Source: Sternotherus odoratus (Eukaryota; Chordata; Testudines; Kinosternidae). From it: a stretch of DNA of 64,000 nucleotides. The DNA lies in NCBI GenBank assembly GCA_032164245.1, contig JAVMKO010000146.1, forward strand, positions 1-64,000. The letters run 5' to 3'. This document shows positions 26,766 through 36,782 of this stretch, in pieces. Under the pieces are notes generated by a model that saw nothing but the letters and a program-made list of their open reading frames with translations, was not told the origin of the DNA and ran no database searches. Made by a program: the position numbers and the translations under genes. How positions within the stretch are numbered: the stretch's first letter is position 1; every line of letters begins with the position of its first letter.

Positions 26766-27477
26766 TCACATGCCCCCGCCCTGCCCTGGGATGTCTGGAT
26801 CTGCTTAGCCTAGGGATAACAACCTACTGTTGTGACCAACCTCCTCCCCAGCTCACAAGAAAGGGGTCTGTGCCGGGGTTCTAGAGTCTCGAACCCAGCC
26901 GACGAGGGGGCTGTAGCCAAACGCATAGGCGGGGGGGGGGCAGAGTTAAGGTGAAATGGACGTCTTTAACGCCCGGACTTCGCCCGCCCTCGGGGCTTAT
27001 GCAAGTGAAAGCGCTGGAGGCCCCTCATTGATTCACCGGTAACCCCCGTGAATGTGCGGGTCACTGCCCCCCTAACCGCCGCCCCCCCACGAATCTGGTT
27101 GCCATGGTGAGGGAGCGGGCCTGATTTTGCTCCTTCCCCGGTAGTGCCATGTTATGCAAATCATCCCCGCTCCTTGGTATAGGGACACCTCATTTGCATA
27201 GAGCCCCCCAGTATCGGGGGGGCCCCAACAGGGACATGGGTCGTGGCTTACAGGGGGATACCCAGCCCTTACAGCCTACAAAATAGGGGTCCAGGTGGAG
27301 GGGGGAGAGGGAAAGTGGGGTGCACAGAACCCCATGGCATGGAGGGGGTGAGGCAGGTGAAGGGTGCCCCCTATACCCTGCAGTGGCACCCACCCCCAGT
27401 ACCCCACACCTGCTTTGGGGTTCCCCTCCAGGACCCCCCCCTTTTCTCCACTTCCCCCCCCGGTGGCGCCCCCTACC
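26766..27477. other. Unique spacer with octamer sites, no gene recognised
   Basis: A CpG-containing unique stretch. Apart from the paired octamers (27154-27199) and an octamer-like CTTATGCAAGTGAAAG at about 26997-27012, nothing could be assigned. Several CCC/GGG runs complicate reading frames. Confidence 0.4.
27154..27199. promoter_or_regulatory. Pair of opposed perfect octamer motifs
   Basis: ATGCAAAT at 27154-27161 and its reverse ATTTGCAT at 27192-27199 are 38 bp apart, start to start. Such pairs occur in histone, immunoglobulin and small-RNA promoters. No CCAAT boxes, histone frames or known small RNA were found beside them. On the minus strand a PSE-like TTACCGGTGAATCAATGAGG lies about 150 bp further on. 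Confidence 0.4.
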
Positions 27478-27780
27478 TGTAGCCCATGGCGGGGCGGGCG
27501 CTCTGCAGCTCCCCGGCCGGCAGCCCTGCCTCCAGCAGGTAACTCTCCACCCACCTCCAGCACCTGGTCCAGGGTGAGCGCCGGGTCCCGTCCCGCCGGC
27601 CCCCCCTGGCTGCGCCGCGCCGCCCGCCCTCGCCCCGCCCCTTTGCCCTTCTTGGTGCCGGGCAGCCAGTTGAGCTCATCCACGCTCAGCTTGGGCCCCC
27701 GCCGCACCACACGGCCCCCCGCGAGGAGGTGGCGAACATGGCCCGGTGCACCCCGCGCCGGCTCCCTCATGCGCCCAGGT
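27478..27780 (-). other. Unassigned exon-like segment, minus strand
   Basis: The minus strand has a protein-like open frame with peptides such as GPKLSVDELNWLPGTKKGKG and ALTLDQVLE. It continues, after a one-base frame change, as WVESYLLEAGLPAGEL and PAMGYR, then a GTAGGG that could be a donor or a stop-containing end. CpG density is high and the codon pattern is unlike the surrounding minisatellites. I do not recognise the family. It may be one or two exons of a real gene interrupted by the 62-bp array, or chance open GC-rich sequence. Confidence 0.35.
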
Positions 27781-27784
27781 CTTG

Positions 27785-30700
27785 GAGTCCCTATAGGCAG
27801 ATATGGCCCTGGGGGAGGGGGTCCCTGTATTCTCCTGGGGAGGGGGAGTCCCTGTATGGCCCATATGGCCCTGGGGGAGGGGGTCCCTGTATTGTCCTGG
27901 GAGGGGGAGTCCCTATATGGCCCATATGGCCCTGGGAAGAGGGGGTCCCTGTATTGTCCTGGGGAGGGGGAGTCCCCATATGGCCCATATGGCCCTGGGG
28001 GAGGGGGTCCTTGTATTGTCCTGGTGAGGGGGAGTCCCTATATGGCCATATGGCCCTGGGGGGGTCCCTGTATTGTCCTGGGGAGGGGAGTCCCTATATT
28101 GCCCTGGGGGGTCCCTGTATTCTCCTGGGGAGGGGGAGTCCCTATATGGTCCTGGGGGAGGGGATCCCTGTATGGTCCTGGGGAGGGGGAGTCCCTATAT
28201 GGCCCATATGGCCCGGGGGAGGGGATCCCTGTATTGTCCTGGGGTGGGGGAGTCCCTATATGGCCCATATGGCCCTGGGGGAGGGGGTCCCTGTATTGTC
28301 CTGGGGAGGGGGAGTCCCTATATTGCCCTGGGGGAGGGGGGTCCCTGTATTCTCCTGGGGAGGGGGAGTCCCTATATGGTCCTGGGGGAGGGGATCCCTG
28401 TATGGTCCTGGGGAGGGGGAGTCCCTATATGGCCAGTATGGCCCTGGGGGAGGGGATATCTGTATTGTCCTGGGGAGGGGGAGTCCCTGTATGGCCCATA
28501 TGGCCCTAGGGGAGGGGGTCCCTGTATTGTCCTGGGGAAGGGGAGTCCCTATATGTCCCATATGGCCCTGGGAGAGGGGGTCCCTGTATTGTCCTGGGGA
28601 GGGGGAGTCCCTATATGGCCCATATAGCCCTTGGAGAGGGGGTCCCTGTATTGTCCTGGGGAGGGGGAGTCTCTATATGGCCCATATGACCCTGGGGGAG
28701 GGGGTCACTGTATTGTCCTGGGGAGGGGGAGTCCCTATATGGCCCATATGGCCCTGGGGAGGGGGTCCCTGTATTGTCCTGGGAAGGGGGAGTCCCTATA
28801 TGGCCCATATGGCCCTGGGGGAAGGGGTCCCTGTATTGTCCTGGGGAGGGGGAGTCCCTATATGGCCCATATAGCCCTGAGGGAGGGGGTCCCTGTATTG
28901 TCCTGGGGAGGGGGAGTCCCTATATGGCCCGGGGGAGGGGGTCCTTGTATTGTCCTGGGGAGGGGGAGTCCCTATATTGGCCCATATGGCCCTGGGAGAG
29001 GGGATCCCTGTATTGTCCTGGGGAGGGGGAGTCCCTGTATGGCCCATATGGCCCTGGGGGAGGGGGGTCCCTGTATTGTCCTGGGGAAGGGGAGTCCCTA
29101 TATGGCCCATATGGCCCTTGGAGAGGGGGTCCCTGTATTGTCCTGGGGAGGGGGAGTCCCTATATGGCCCATATGGCCCTGGGAGAGGGGGTCCCTGTAT
29201 TGTCCTGGGAAGGGGGAGTCCCTATATGGCCCATATGACCCTGGGGGAGGGGGTCCCTGTATTGTCCTGGGGAGGGGGAGTCCCTATATGGCCCATATGG
29301 CCCTGGGGAGGGGGTCCCTGTATTGTCCTGGGGAGGGGGAGTCCCTATATGTCCCATATGGCCCTGGGGGAAGGGGTCCCTGTATTGTCCTGGGGATGGG
29401 GAGTCCCTATATGTCCCATATGGCCCTGGGGGAGGGGATCCCTGTATTGTCCTGTGGGGGAGGAGTCCCTCTATGTCCCATATGGCCCTGGGGGAAGGGG
29501 TCCCTGTATTGTCCTGGGGAGGGGGAGTCCCTATATGGCCCTGGGGGAGGGGGTCCCTGTATTGTCCTGGGGAGGGGGAGTCCCTATATGGCCCTGGGGG
29601 AGGGGATCCCTGTATGGTCCTGGGGAGGGGGAGTCCCTATATGGCCCATATGGCCCTGGGGGAGGGGATATCTGTATTGTCCTGGAGAGGGGGAGTCCCT
29701 ATATGGCCAATATGGCCCTGGGAGGAGGGGGGTCCCTGTATTGTCTTGGGGAGGGGGAGTCCCTATATGGCCCATATAGCGCTAAGGGATGGGGTCCCTG
29801 TATTGTCCTGGGGAGGGGAGTCCCTATATGGCCCATATGGCCCGGGGGGAGGGGTCCTTGTATTGTCCTGGGGAGGGGGAGTCCCTATATGGCCCATATG
29901 TGCCCTGGGAGAGGGGATCCCTGTATTGTCCTGGGAGGGGGAGTCCCTATATGGCCCATATGGGCCCTGGGAGAGGGGATCCCTGTATTTTCCTGGGGAG
30001 GGGGAGTCCCTGTATGGCCCATATGGCCCTGGGGGAGGGGGTCCCTGTATTGTCCTGGGGAGGGGGAGTCCCTATATGGCCCATATGGCCCTGGGAGAGG
30101 GGGTCCATGTATTGTCCTGGGGAGGGGGAGTCCCTATATGGCCCATATGGCCCTGGGGGAGGGGATCCCTGTATTCTTCTGTGGAGGGGGAGTCCCTATA
30201 TGGCCAATATGGCCCTGGGGGAGGGGGTCCCTGTATTGTCCTGGGGAGGGGGAGTCCCTATATGGCCCATATAGCCCTGAGGGAGGGGGTCCCTGTATTG
30301 TCCTGGGGAGGGGTAGTCCCTATATGGCCCGGGGGGAGGGGGTCCTTGTATTGTCCTGGGGAGGGGGAGTCCCTATATGGCCCATATGGCCCTGGGGGAG
30401 GGGGTCCCTGTATTGTCCTGGGGAGGGGGAGTCCCTATATGGCCCATATGGCCCTGGGAGAGGGGGTCCCTGTATTGTCCTGGGGAGGGGGAGTCCCTAT
30501 ATGGCCCATATGGCCCTGGGAGAGGGGGTCCCTGTATTGTCCTGGGGAGGGGGAGTCCCTATATGTCCCATATGGCCCTGGGGGAGGGGATCCCTGTATT
30601 ATTCTGTGGAGGGGGAGTCCCTATATGGCCAATATGGCCCTGGGGGAGGGGGTCCCTGTATTGTCCTGGGGAGGGGGTGTCCCTATATGGCCCGGGGGGA

Positions 30701-31185
30701 GGGGGTCCTTGTATTGTCCTGGGGAGGGGGAGTCCCTATATGGCCCATATGGCCCTGGGGGAGGGGGTCCCTGTATTGTCCTGGGGAGGGGGAGTCCCTA
30801 TATGGCCCATATGGCCCTGGGAGAGGGGGTCCCTGTATTGTCCGGGGGAGGGGGAGTCCCTATATGGCCCATATGGCCCTGGGAGAGGGGGTCCCTGTAT
30901 TGTCCTGGGGAGGAGGAGTCCCTATATGGCCCATATGGCCCTGGGGGAGGGGATCCCTGTATTGTCCTGGGGAGGGGGAGTCCCTATATGGCCCATATGG
31001 CCCTGGGGGAGGGGATCCCTGTATTCTTCTGTGGAGGGGGAGTCCCTATATGTCCCATATGGCCTTGGGGGAGGGGGTCCCTGTATTGTCCTGGGGAGGG
31101 GGAGTCCCTATATGGCCCTGGGGGAGGGGGTCCCTGTATTGCCCGGGGGGAGGGGTCCCTATATGGCCCATATGGCCCTGGGGGA
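27785..31185. repeat. 62-bp minisatellite, about 54 copies
   Basis: The unit reads TATGGCCCATATGGCCCTGG, then GGGAGGGGGTCCCTGTATTG, TCCTGGGGAGGGGGAGTCCC and TA. Spacing of 62 bp was checked at 30367-30429; shorter units lack the second ATATGGCC block. The plus strand has no stop in most copies in any frame, so very long open stretches (for example 28950-31436) arise without being genes. Each unit contains CCATATGG and CCCTATATGG, both close to SRF CArG boxes. Confidence 0.95.
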
Positions 31186-31435
31186 GGGCTCAGCGGAGGG
31201 GGGGGAGCTGCCCTTCTTCATGCCCTCAAGCAAGATGGCGGCGCGGGGCTCGTCTAGCGAGATCTCCTCCGAGATCACGAGCTCTCGCTCTCTGGAGCGC
31301 GGTGCGGCGCCGGGAGCGGTTGGTCGGTTGCCAGGGGCAACGCCGAGGGCCGGGGCGCGCGGAGCCTGAGCGAGAGCGACAGAGCGCGCGGCCGGGGTGG
31401 GCGCGCGGGGCGAGGGTTCCACGGGGGTTCCACTG
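31186..31435 (+). promoter_or_regulatory. CpG-island promoter with YY1-type start and RFX X-box
   Basis: CAAGATGGCGGC at 31231-31242 is the YY1 motif often found just downstream of start sites and overlapping an initiator ATG; the ATG at 31235 opens a 44-codon frame. GTTGCC-AGG-GGCAAC at 31327-31341 is a perfect X-box palindrome (GTNRCC, 0-3 nt spacer, RGYAAC), the RFX site of ciliary gene promoters. TMEM107, a ciliary gene, begins coding 1.7 kb downstream on the plus strand, so a noncoding first exon here is possible. On the minus strand the same island reads ISEEISLDEPRAAILLEG, which I treat as the antisense of this region. Confidence 0.55.
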
Positions 31436-32640
31436 AGGGAGGAGGGGGGATGGGGGCGGAGGAGTTCCACAGGGGGAGGGGGAGTCTCTGTGGGGGGGTG
31501 GGGGGGTTCCACTGAGGGGGGAGGGGGAGTCTGTGGGGGGTTCCACTGAGGGGGGAGGGGGAGTCTGTGGGGGGGGAAGGGGTGGAGGGTTCCACTGAGG
31601 GGAGGGGGAGTCTGTGGGGGGGGGATGGGGATGGGGGGGTTCCACTGAGGGGGGAGGGGGAGTCTGTGGGGGGGCACGGGAATGGGGACGGGGGCTTCCA
31701 CTGAGGGGGGAGGGGGAATCTCAGGGGGCATGGGGGTGGGGGGGTTCCACTGAGGGGGGAGGGGGAGTCTGTGGGGGGTTCCACTGAGGGGGGTGGGGGA
31801 GTCTGTGGGGGGGCACGGGGAAGGGGGCGGAGGGTTCCACTGAGGGGAGGGGGAGTCTGTGGGGGGGGAAGGGGTGGAGGGTTCCACTGAGGGGAGGGGG
31901 AGTCTGTGGGGGGGGGGATGGGGATGGGGGGGTTCCACTGAGGGGGGAGGGGGAGTCTGTGGGGGGGCACGGGAATGGGGACGGGGGCTTCCACTGAGGG
32001 GGGAGGGGGAATCTCAGGGGGCATGGGGGTGGGGGGTTCCACTGAGGGGGGAGGGGGAGTTTCTGGGGGCAGGGGGGTTCCACTGAATGGGGAGGGGGAG
32101 TCTCTGTGGGGGGGCACGGGGATGGGGGCGGGGGGTTCCACTGAGGGGGGAGGGGGAGTCTGTGGGGGGCCGTGGGGATGGGGACGGGGGTTTCCACTGA
32201 ATGGGGAGGGGGAGTCTGTGGGGGGCACGGGGATGGGGACGGGGGGTTCCACTGAGGGGGGAGGGGGAGTCTGTGGGGGGCCGTGGGGATGGGGATGGGG
32301 GGTTCCACTGAATGGGGAGGGGGAGTCTGTGGGGGGCACGGGGATGGGGAAAGGGGGTTCCACTGACGGGGGAGGGGGAGTCTCAGGGGGCACGGGGATG
32401 GGGGCGGGGGGTTCCACTGAGGGGGGAGGGGGAGTCTGTGGGGGGGCATGGGGATGGGGGCGGGGTGTTCCACTGAGGGGGGAGGGGGAGTCTGTGGGGG
32501 GGTGCGGGGATGGGGGCAGGGGGGTTCCACAGGGAGAGCGGGGGGAGGGGAAGACTGTGGGGGGAACAGAGGGGTTCCACGAGGGGTTTTTTGGGGAGGG
32601 GGGAGTATGGGGGCCATGGGGATGGGGGATTGCACAAGGG
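31436..32640. repeat. G-rich minisatellite, irregular 45-60 bp units
   Basis: Each unit contains GGTTCCACTGAGGGGGGAGG and GGGAGTCTGTGGGGGG, with variable ...CACGGGGATGGGGACGGG insertions. About 22 copies occur. Long open frames on the minus strand (Pro/Ser/Thr-rich) and on the plus strand (Gly-rich) are by-products of stop-free repeats. Confidence 0.92.
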
Positions 32641-33062
32641 GGGAGGGTGTAGTGATTGGGGAGTCTCCATGGGGGGGCGCAGGGTTGGGGGATACTAGGA
32701 GGGGGGACATGGGGATGGGGGAGTCGCTATGGGGGGCGCCCACCCTGTGTGAAACCCACAATCTGAACCCTACAGCATTCTACTGGGGGGGCAGGCGGAT
32801 GGAGGCGGGGGGGGGTTCCATGGGGGTAGCGGCGATGCAGGGGGCTATGGGGGACAATGGGGACTGGGGGGTTCCATGGGGGGTTATGTGGGGGGGACGA
32901 CGGGAGATGGGGACTCCATGGGGGGCGATGGGGGAGACTCCCCAGGGAGGATGCAGGGGGGCCCGGTGCTGCCTTGGGTCACCCCAGCCTGACGCCTTCG
33001 CTCCCCCTCCCCCCCGCTAGGCCCCACCCAGAGGATCCTGCCTGTGTGGGGGGCGCCTGGCG
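32641..33062 (+). promoter_or_regulatory. Region upstream of the TMEM107 coding start
   Basis: G-rich repeats decay here into unique sequence. A block CACCCTGTGTGAAACCCACA near 32740 is a copy of the degenerate minisatellite that continues after the exon (33150 onward). CCTCCCCCCCGCTAG ending at 33020 could be an acceptor for the exon holding the TMEM107 start codon, implying an upstream noncoding exon. Confidence 0.4.
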
Positions 33063-33149
33063 ATGCCGCTGGTCAGTGGGCTGGTGCCCGCCCGCTTCCT
33101 GACCCTCACGGCGCATCTCGTCATCGTCATCACCATCTTCTGGTCCCGG
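33063..33149 (+). CDS. TMEM107: TMEM107, first coding exon (partial gene)
   Basis: TMEM107 is a four-pass membrane protein of the ciliary transition zone. In established work it belongs to the MKS module, and human defects cause Meckel, Joubert and orofaciodigital syndromes. The exon starts at ATG 33063 and encodes 29 residues beginning MPLVSGLVPARFLTL and ending IVITIFWSR. It is then cut by a GTAAGA donor after the Arg codon, the same place where the human exon ends. The first transmembrane segment (about residues 11-27) is inside it. The remaining exons are not recognisable in this window: the expected intron runs into a degenerate minisatellite, an LTR element and unrelated genes. Either intron 1 is very long, or a rearrangement or assembly join separates the exon from the rest. 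Confidence 0.85.
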
Positions 33150-34085
33150 GTAAGAGACCCCGACGACGCCCACCCTGCGTGACACTCACAATCGGCACCT
33201 TACCACACCACACCCCCGACGACGTCTACCTGTGTGACACCCACAGTCGGCAGCCTACAGCATGCCTGCCCGACGACACACACCCTGTGTGACACCCGCA
33301 ATCTGCAGCCTACAGCATGCCACCTATCCACCCTGACAATGCACACCCATGTGACACCCATGGTCTACACCCAGAGAGAATACCTGTCCATCCACCCAGA
33401 CATCACACCCATGTGATGCCCACAACGTATACCTATACAGCACACCCGTCTACCCATCCAGCATGCCCACTCGTCCACCACAACACACACCCGTATGACA
33501 CCCACAAGGTACACCTATATAGCACACCCGCCTGTACACTGAGACGATGCACATCCATATAGCACTTTGACCTGGAAACACCCGCCCATCCTAGCAGCAC
33601 ATACCTGTGAGGTACACCCCTACAGCGTGCCTGCTCGCCCACCCCAAGGATGTACACTCATAAGACGTACAGCTGTACATGTCTGTCCCGGTGACACACA
33701 CCTTTCTGATACCCGCACCTATGATGTACACCCGTACAATGCACTGACCCTGATGACGTACAACCGCATGATGTCTGTGATGCAGACCCACCCCGACAAC
33801 TCACACCTGTATGACGACCATGCCTACAACACACACCGCCATATCACACCCGTCCTTACAACGCCCGTGCCTGGAATACATCCCCATACCATACACCCAT
33901 CCCGACAATGGCCGCCTGCCCCAACAACGCCCACCCATATAACGTCCATCCATGTGACGCACCACCTGTACAATGTGCACAGCTGCCCCGGCAACAACCG
34001 CCTGCCACTATCCCCTGTCACGCACGTACAGGTCTCCCAACACACTCACCACCTAACACGGTGTACACCATCCTCCAACACGCAC
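33150..34085. repeat. Degenerate minisatellite (CACCC/TACAGC-rich)
   Basis: Loose units of about 40-55 bp share GACACCCACA, CCTACAGCATGCC and ACACCCGTATGAC strings. One related block lies before the TMEM107 exon at about 32740, so the exon sits inside the repeat field. No coding region was found. Confidence 0.8.
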
Positions 34086-34700
34086 CCCTCATGCAGCAGG
34101 GCTGCTCAAGCAGCAGGCCTGCTCACCGGGCAGCGCCAGTGAAAGAGGTGCAGGCGGAAAATAAAAAGGCAGTAGGGTTCTTTGCCGCGGCCGGGCAGGA
34201 CACCCAGAAGCCTTATGACCATGCAGCTGTGGTAAAAGAGATCAGAAGGAAAAGCATGAGGGCCTTTTTAGAGCGGATCTGGAACGCTTGAAGGGTCCGA
34301 GCCAGCCCGAAGGGGCTAGGCTAAGGGGGGAGGTGTGTGGCAGGGGGCTGGCCAGGAGTGCCTGTGCCAGCCCTGCTGGCCCTTTAAGAGGGAGCAGAAG
34401 CCTGCAAACCTCCCCTTGCAGAGAAGGCTAATTAGCCATCTAGGCTGCAGAGGGCTCAGGCTTGATGAGTTGCACCTGGAAGCCTCCTCAGGGGGATAAA
34501 AGCCTGCCAGGAAGGAAGCCCAGGGTGGTGTGGAGGAGTGAGAGTGAGTAGAGAGAAGGAGCTATACTGTAGAGCTGTACACAATAGGTGGTGGGTTTGC
34601 ACTGACTGAATAAAGAGCACCTGGTGAGTCACAGAACAGAGTCTCCTGCCTGTTTGTGGAGAGGGGCGAGAAGGGGATCTCTTATAATATTTACATGTCA
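34086..34700 (+). mobile_element. LTR retrotransposon, 3' end with LTR
   Basis: A polypurine tract (AAGGGGGGAGG, 34323-34333) immediately precedes an LTR-like block that starts TGTGTGGCAG near 34334 and ends ...ATATTTACA near 34695. Inside it are a TATA-like GGATAAAAGCC (about 34494) and a poly(A) signal GAATAAAGAGC (about 34609), in the right order for U3-R-U5. Upstream, 34086-34290 is a short open frame ending at the TGA near 34290, which may be the tail of the element's coding region. No primer-binding site or complete polyprotein is present, so it is a truncated copy of uncertain superfamily. Confidence 0.6.
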
Positions 34701-34836
34701 GGGGAATCAGGCAAAGGTAGCAAAGCTGAACCAAAGCCCTGGGGCTTAATAATTGCAGAGTGTCACCTGCAGTAAGGATTTAGAGAAGGCTGCCAAACCC
34801 ATCCAGGTGTTAAATAACTGAGCTCCTTTAGCATAG

Positions 34837-35090
34837 GTCTAAACTGCAAGCTAAGGTAAGTAGACATGTGTTGGCTCAAACCTAGCTAGCATGGCTCGAA
34901 ATGAAAATAGTGGCACAGGCTTTTGCACAGGTTGTACAAAACCTGCCCTGGACACTGACCGTGGACTTATTGTGCTAGCTGATGTCACACATCCATGCTG
35001 CTATTTTAGCTGTGATAGCTGCAAGCCAGCACACATATGCCTACCCTACACTTTGCTCCTACCTTCAACTGAAGGGTAGACGTACCGAAC
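34837..35090. mobile_element. Possible short inverted-repeat element
   Basis: GGTCTAAACTGCAAGCTAAG near the left end and CTTCAACTGAAGGGTAGACG near the right end, together with the alternation of AGCTAGC/GCTAGC strings, resemble turtle nonautonomous DNA transposons. The ends do not match well enough to be certain. Confidence 0.3.
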
Positions 35091-35111
35091 TGTAGACAGT
35101 CAGGGCTCGCA

Positions 35112-35336
35112 CTATGCGCTGACATGCTTGGCTACTTTCAAACCATAATCATACTTTGCATTAAAATAGTCTTCACTGGGGGCTGCAACGAGAGAGGATG
35201 TGGATTGCTGGCTACCAGCAGAGAGAAACAGTTCACTCTCTGAAGTGCTCCTGCCACTATCATTTTCTAATCGTCGAGGCCAGGTTATTCTTACTGGAGC
35301 AGGAAGTGTGTGTGGTGGGGGTAGGGGTTTAGACAT
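35112..35336 (-). other. Unassigned protein-like frame, minus strand
   Basis: The frame contains RITWPRRLENDSGRSTSESE and SEDYFNAKYDYGLKVAKH, then a TAG. The Ser-rich, mixed composition resembles the last exon of a gene rather than repeat translation, but I do not recognise it. An AG acceptor could lie at CTCCAGTAAG (minus strand, about 35298). It lies downstream of the borealin-like gene on the same strand. Confidence 0.3.
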
Positions 35337-35511
35337 AGCAATTCTTCCATATAAATATATGGGCTAGAAAGTGATACGTTTGTGTTTAAAAGGAATACCA
35401 TCCACCCGAAACACAAAATCACATTTCTGGCTCCATTTTTGCATCTGGTGTTGGCTCAAGTAACATTATTCTAATGGGGGAATCAAAATGTTTTTCCTGT
35501 TTTTTCCAGCT

Positions 35512-36782
35512 TGCTGATGTTATGCAGCTGGTTCACTGTCTTCACCTTTCTTTTGTGCCCCAGATTTTTCAGTCTTCTGAAAAAAAGGTAGGAATTTCAA
35601 GTTGATGGCATCCCTTGAATCCGACTGCTTCACAAAATTGCAGAGAGAGTATGATGTGCAGGATGAACAGACGCTGGGTAAGATGTCCCATTCAAGGAAG
35701 GAATGTGGCTTCTAGATTCTGATAATTTCCCCTCCAAACCCTTGCAGTACGGTGATCACCATTAAGAGCTACAAAAAAGTCAGAAATGTAAAGAGATGCC
35801 AGGGCCAGACCTCTAGCATCTTTCCCTCTCTGTTAAAACAGCCTGTAATTCTGCCACTCTAGCATTTCAACATTTCCTCAGCTTTGAAAACATTTGCCGT
35901 TCTAGCTTCTCTGAAGTTGAGGGAATTTGGGAAAGTTACAGAGTGGCAGAGTTACAATTACATTTTTCCTTTTGAAACTCAACTTTTCCTTAGCTGGAGA
36001 AGAATTTGAAAAATTACAGCAGATAAAGGAAAGCTGAAAAGAAGTAAGTGAAAAGACAAACCCTAGACAGTCATTCTACTGCAGTCAGTGGAGGAAAAAA
36101 AGAAAAGGGTGGTCTAGAAACAGAAAAAAAAAGGCAAAAGTTTTAATTTAAATTCAAATGAAATCTAAATGAAAATTTTCCTATAAAAATGTTCAAATGA
36201 ACTTCCTATTTTTTAAGCTAGTCCCATTCCCTTTCTTCACAAGAGGATGATCGTTCCCTTTTGTAATTCACATTGAGAATTATATCCAAGTGCAATGTGC
36301 TAAGTGTCACTGGAATTATGTGGTGGAACAGAATTGGAAGGGGGCAAGTAGTTGACTGTTAAGAACTTCCTGCTCCAGTATTGCCTTAGTTTATATAATG
36401 TTAAGTACCCTATAGAAAAACAGAGGAAAAAGAGTTGACAAGCCATTATTCCTGTAGTTCTGGACTGAAGCACAGAACAGAAGCCTAGACAACTTGGGGC
36501 TCATGGTCCACTTTGGAAAGATACAGGGTGTTAACTCTCGTTGCAAAGTTCAGCTTTCTGAACTTTTATTCTGCTTTCTTAAAGTTACTCTTCAGACCCC
36601 TGAGAACTCGACGTAAAGACACAGAACAGGTGATGATGTTGTTCCAGGCCAGGTTTCAGTCAAATGACTCCTACAGAGGGGTCCTGAAGAGCTTCAGGCT
36701 TTTCCCAACAGAGAGGCTGGAGAAGAATAAGCTGCTGGACAGTGACCGTTCGAATGCATCAGTGCTGTCCAGGCGCTATTAA
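35512..36782 (+). other. Unassigned plus-strand exon-like segments
   Basis: TTTTTTCCAG precedes a 77-base open segment (35512-35588; LADVMQLVHCLHLSF...) that ends in AAAAAG/GTAGGA, a plausible donor. A second segment after CTCTTCAG at about 36597 encodes RTRRKDTEQVMMLFQARFQ and ends SNASVLSRRY with a TAA at 36780-36782. The second frame has coding-like codon use. The family is not recognised, and the two may or may not belong together. Confidence 0.3.

Noticed and set aside
26870..26925. B-box-like GGGTTCGAGACTC on the minus strand suggesting a tRNA gene
   Set aside because: The flanks do not form a T-stem or acceptor stem and no A box lies at the right distance.
28950..31436. 828-codon plus-strand open frame
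   Set aside because: It is explained by the stop-free 62-bp minisatellite; other frames are equally open.
31159..32761. Long Pro/Ser/Thr-rich minus-strand frames
   Set aside because: Translation of the antisense of a G-rich minisatellite; two other frames give similar peptides.
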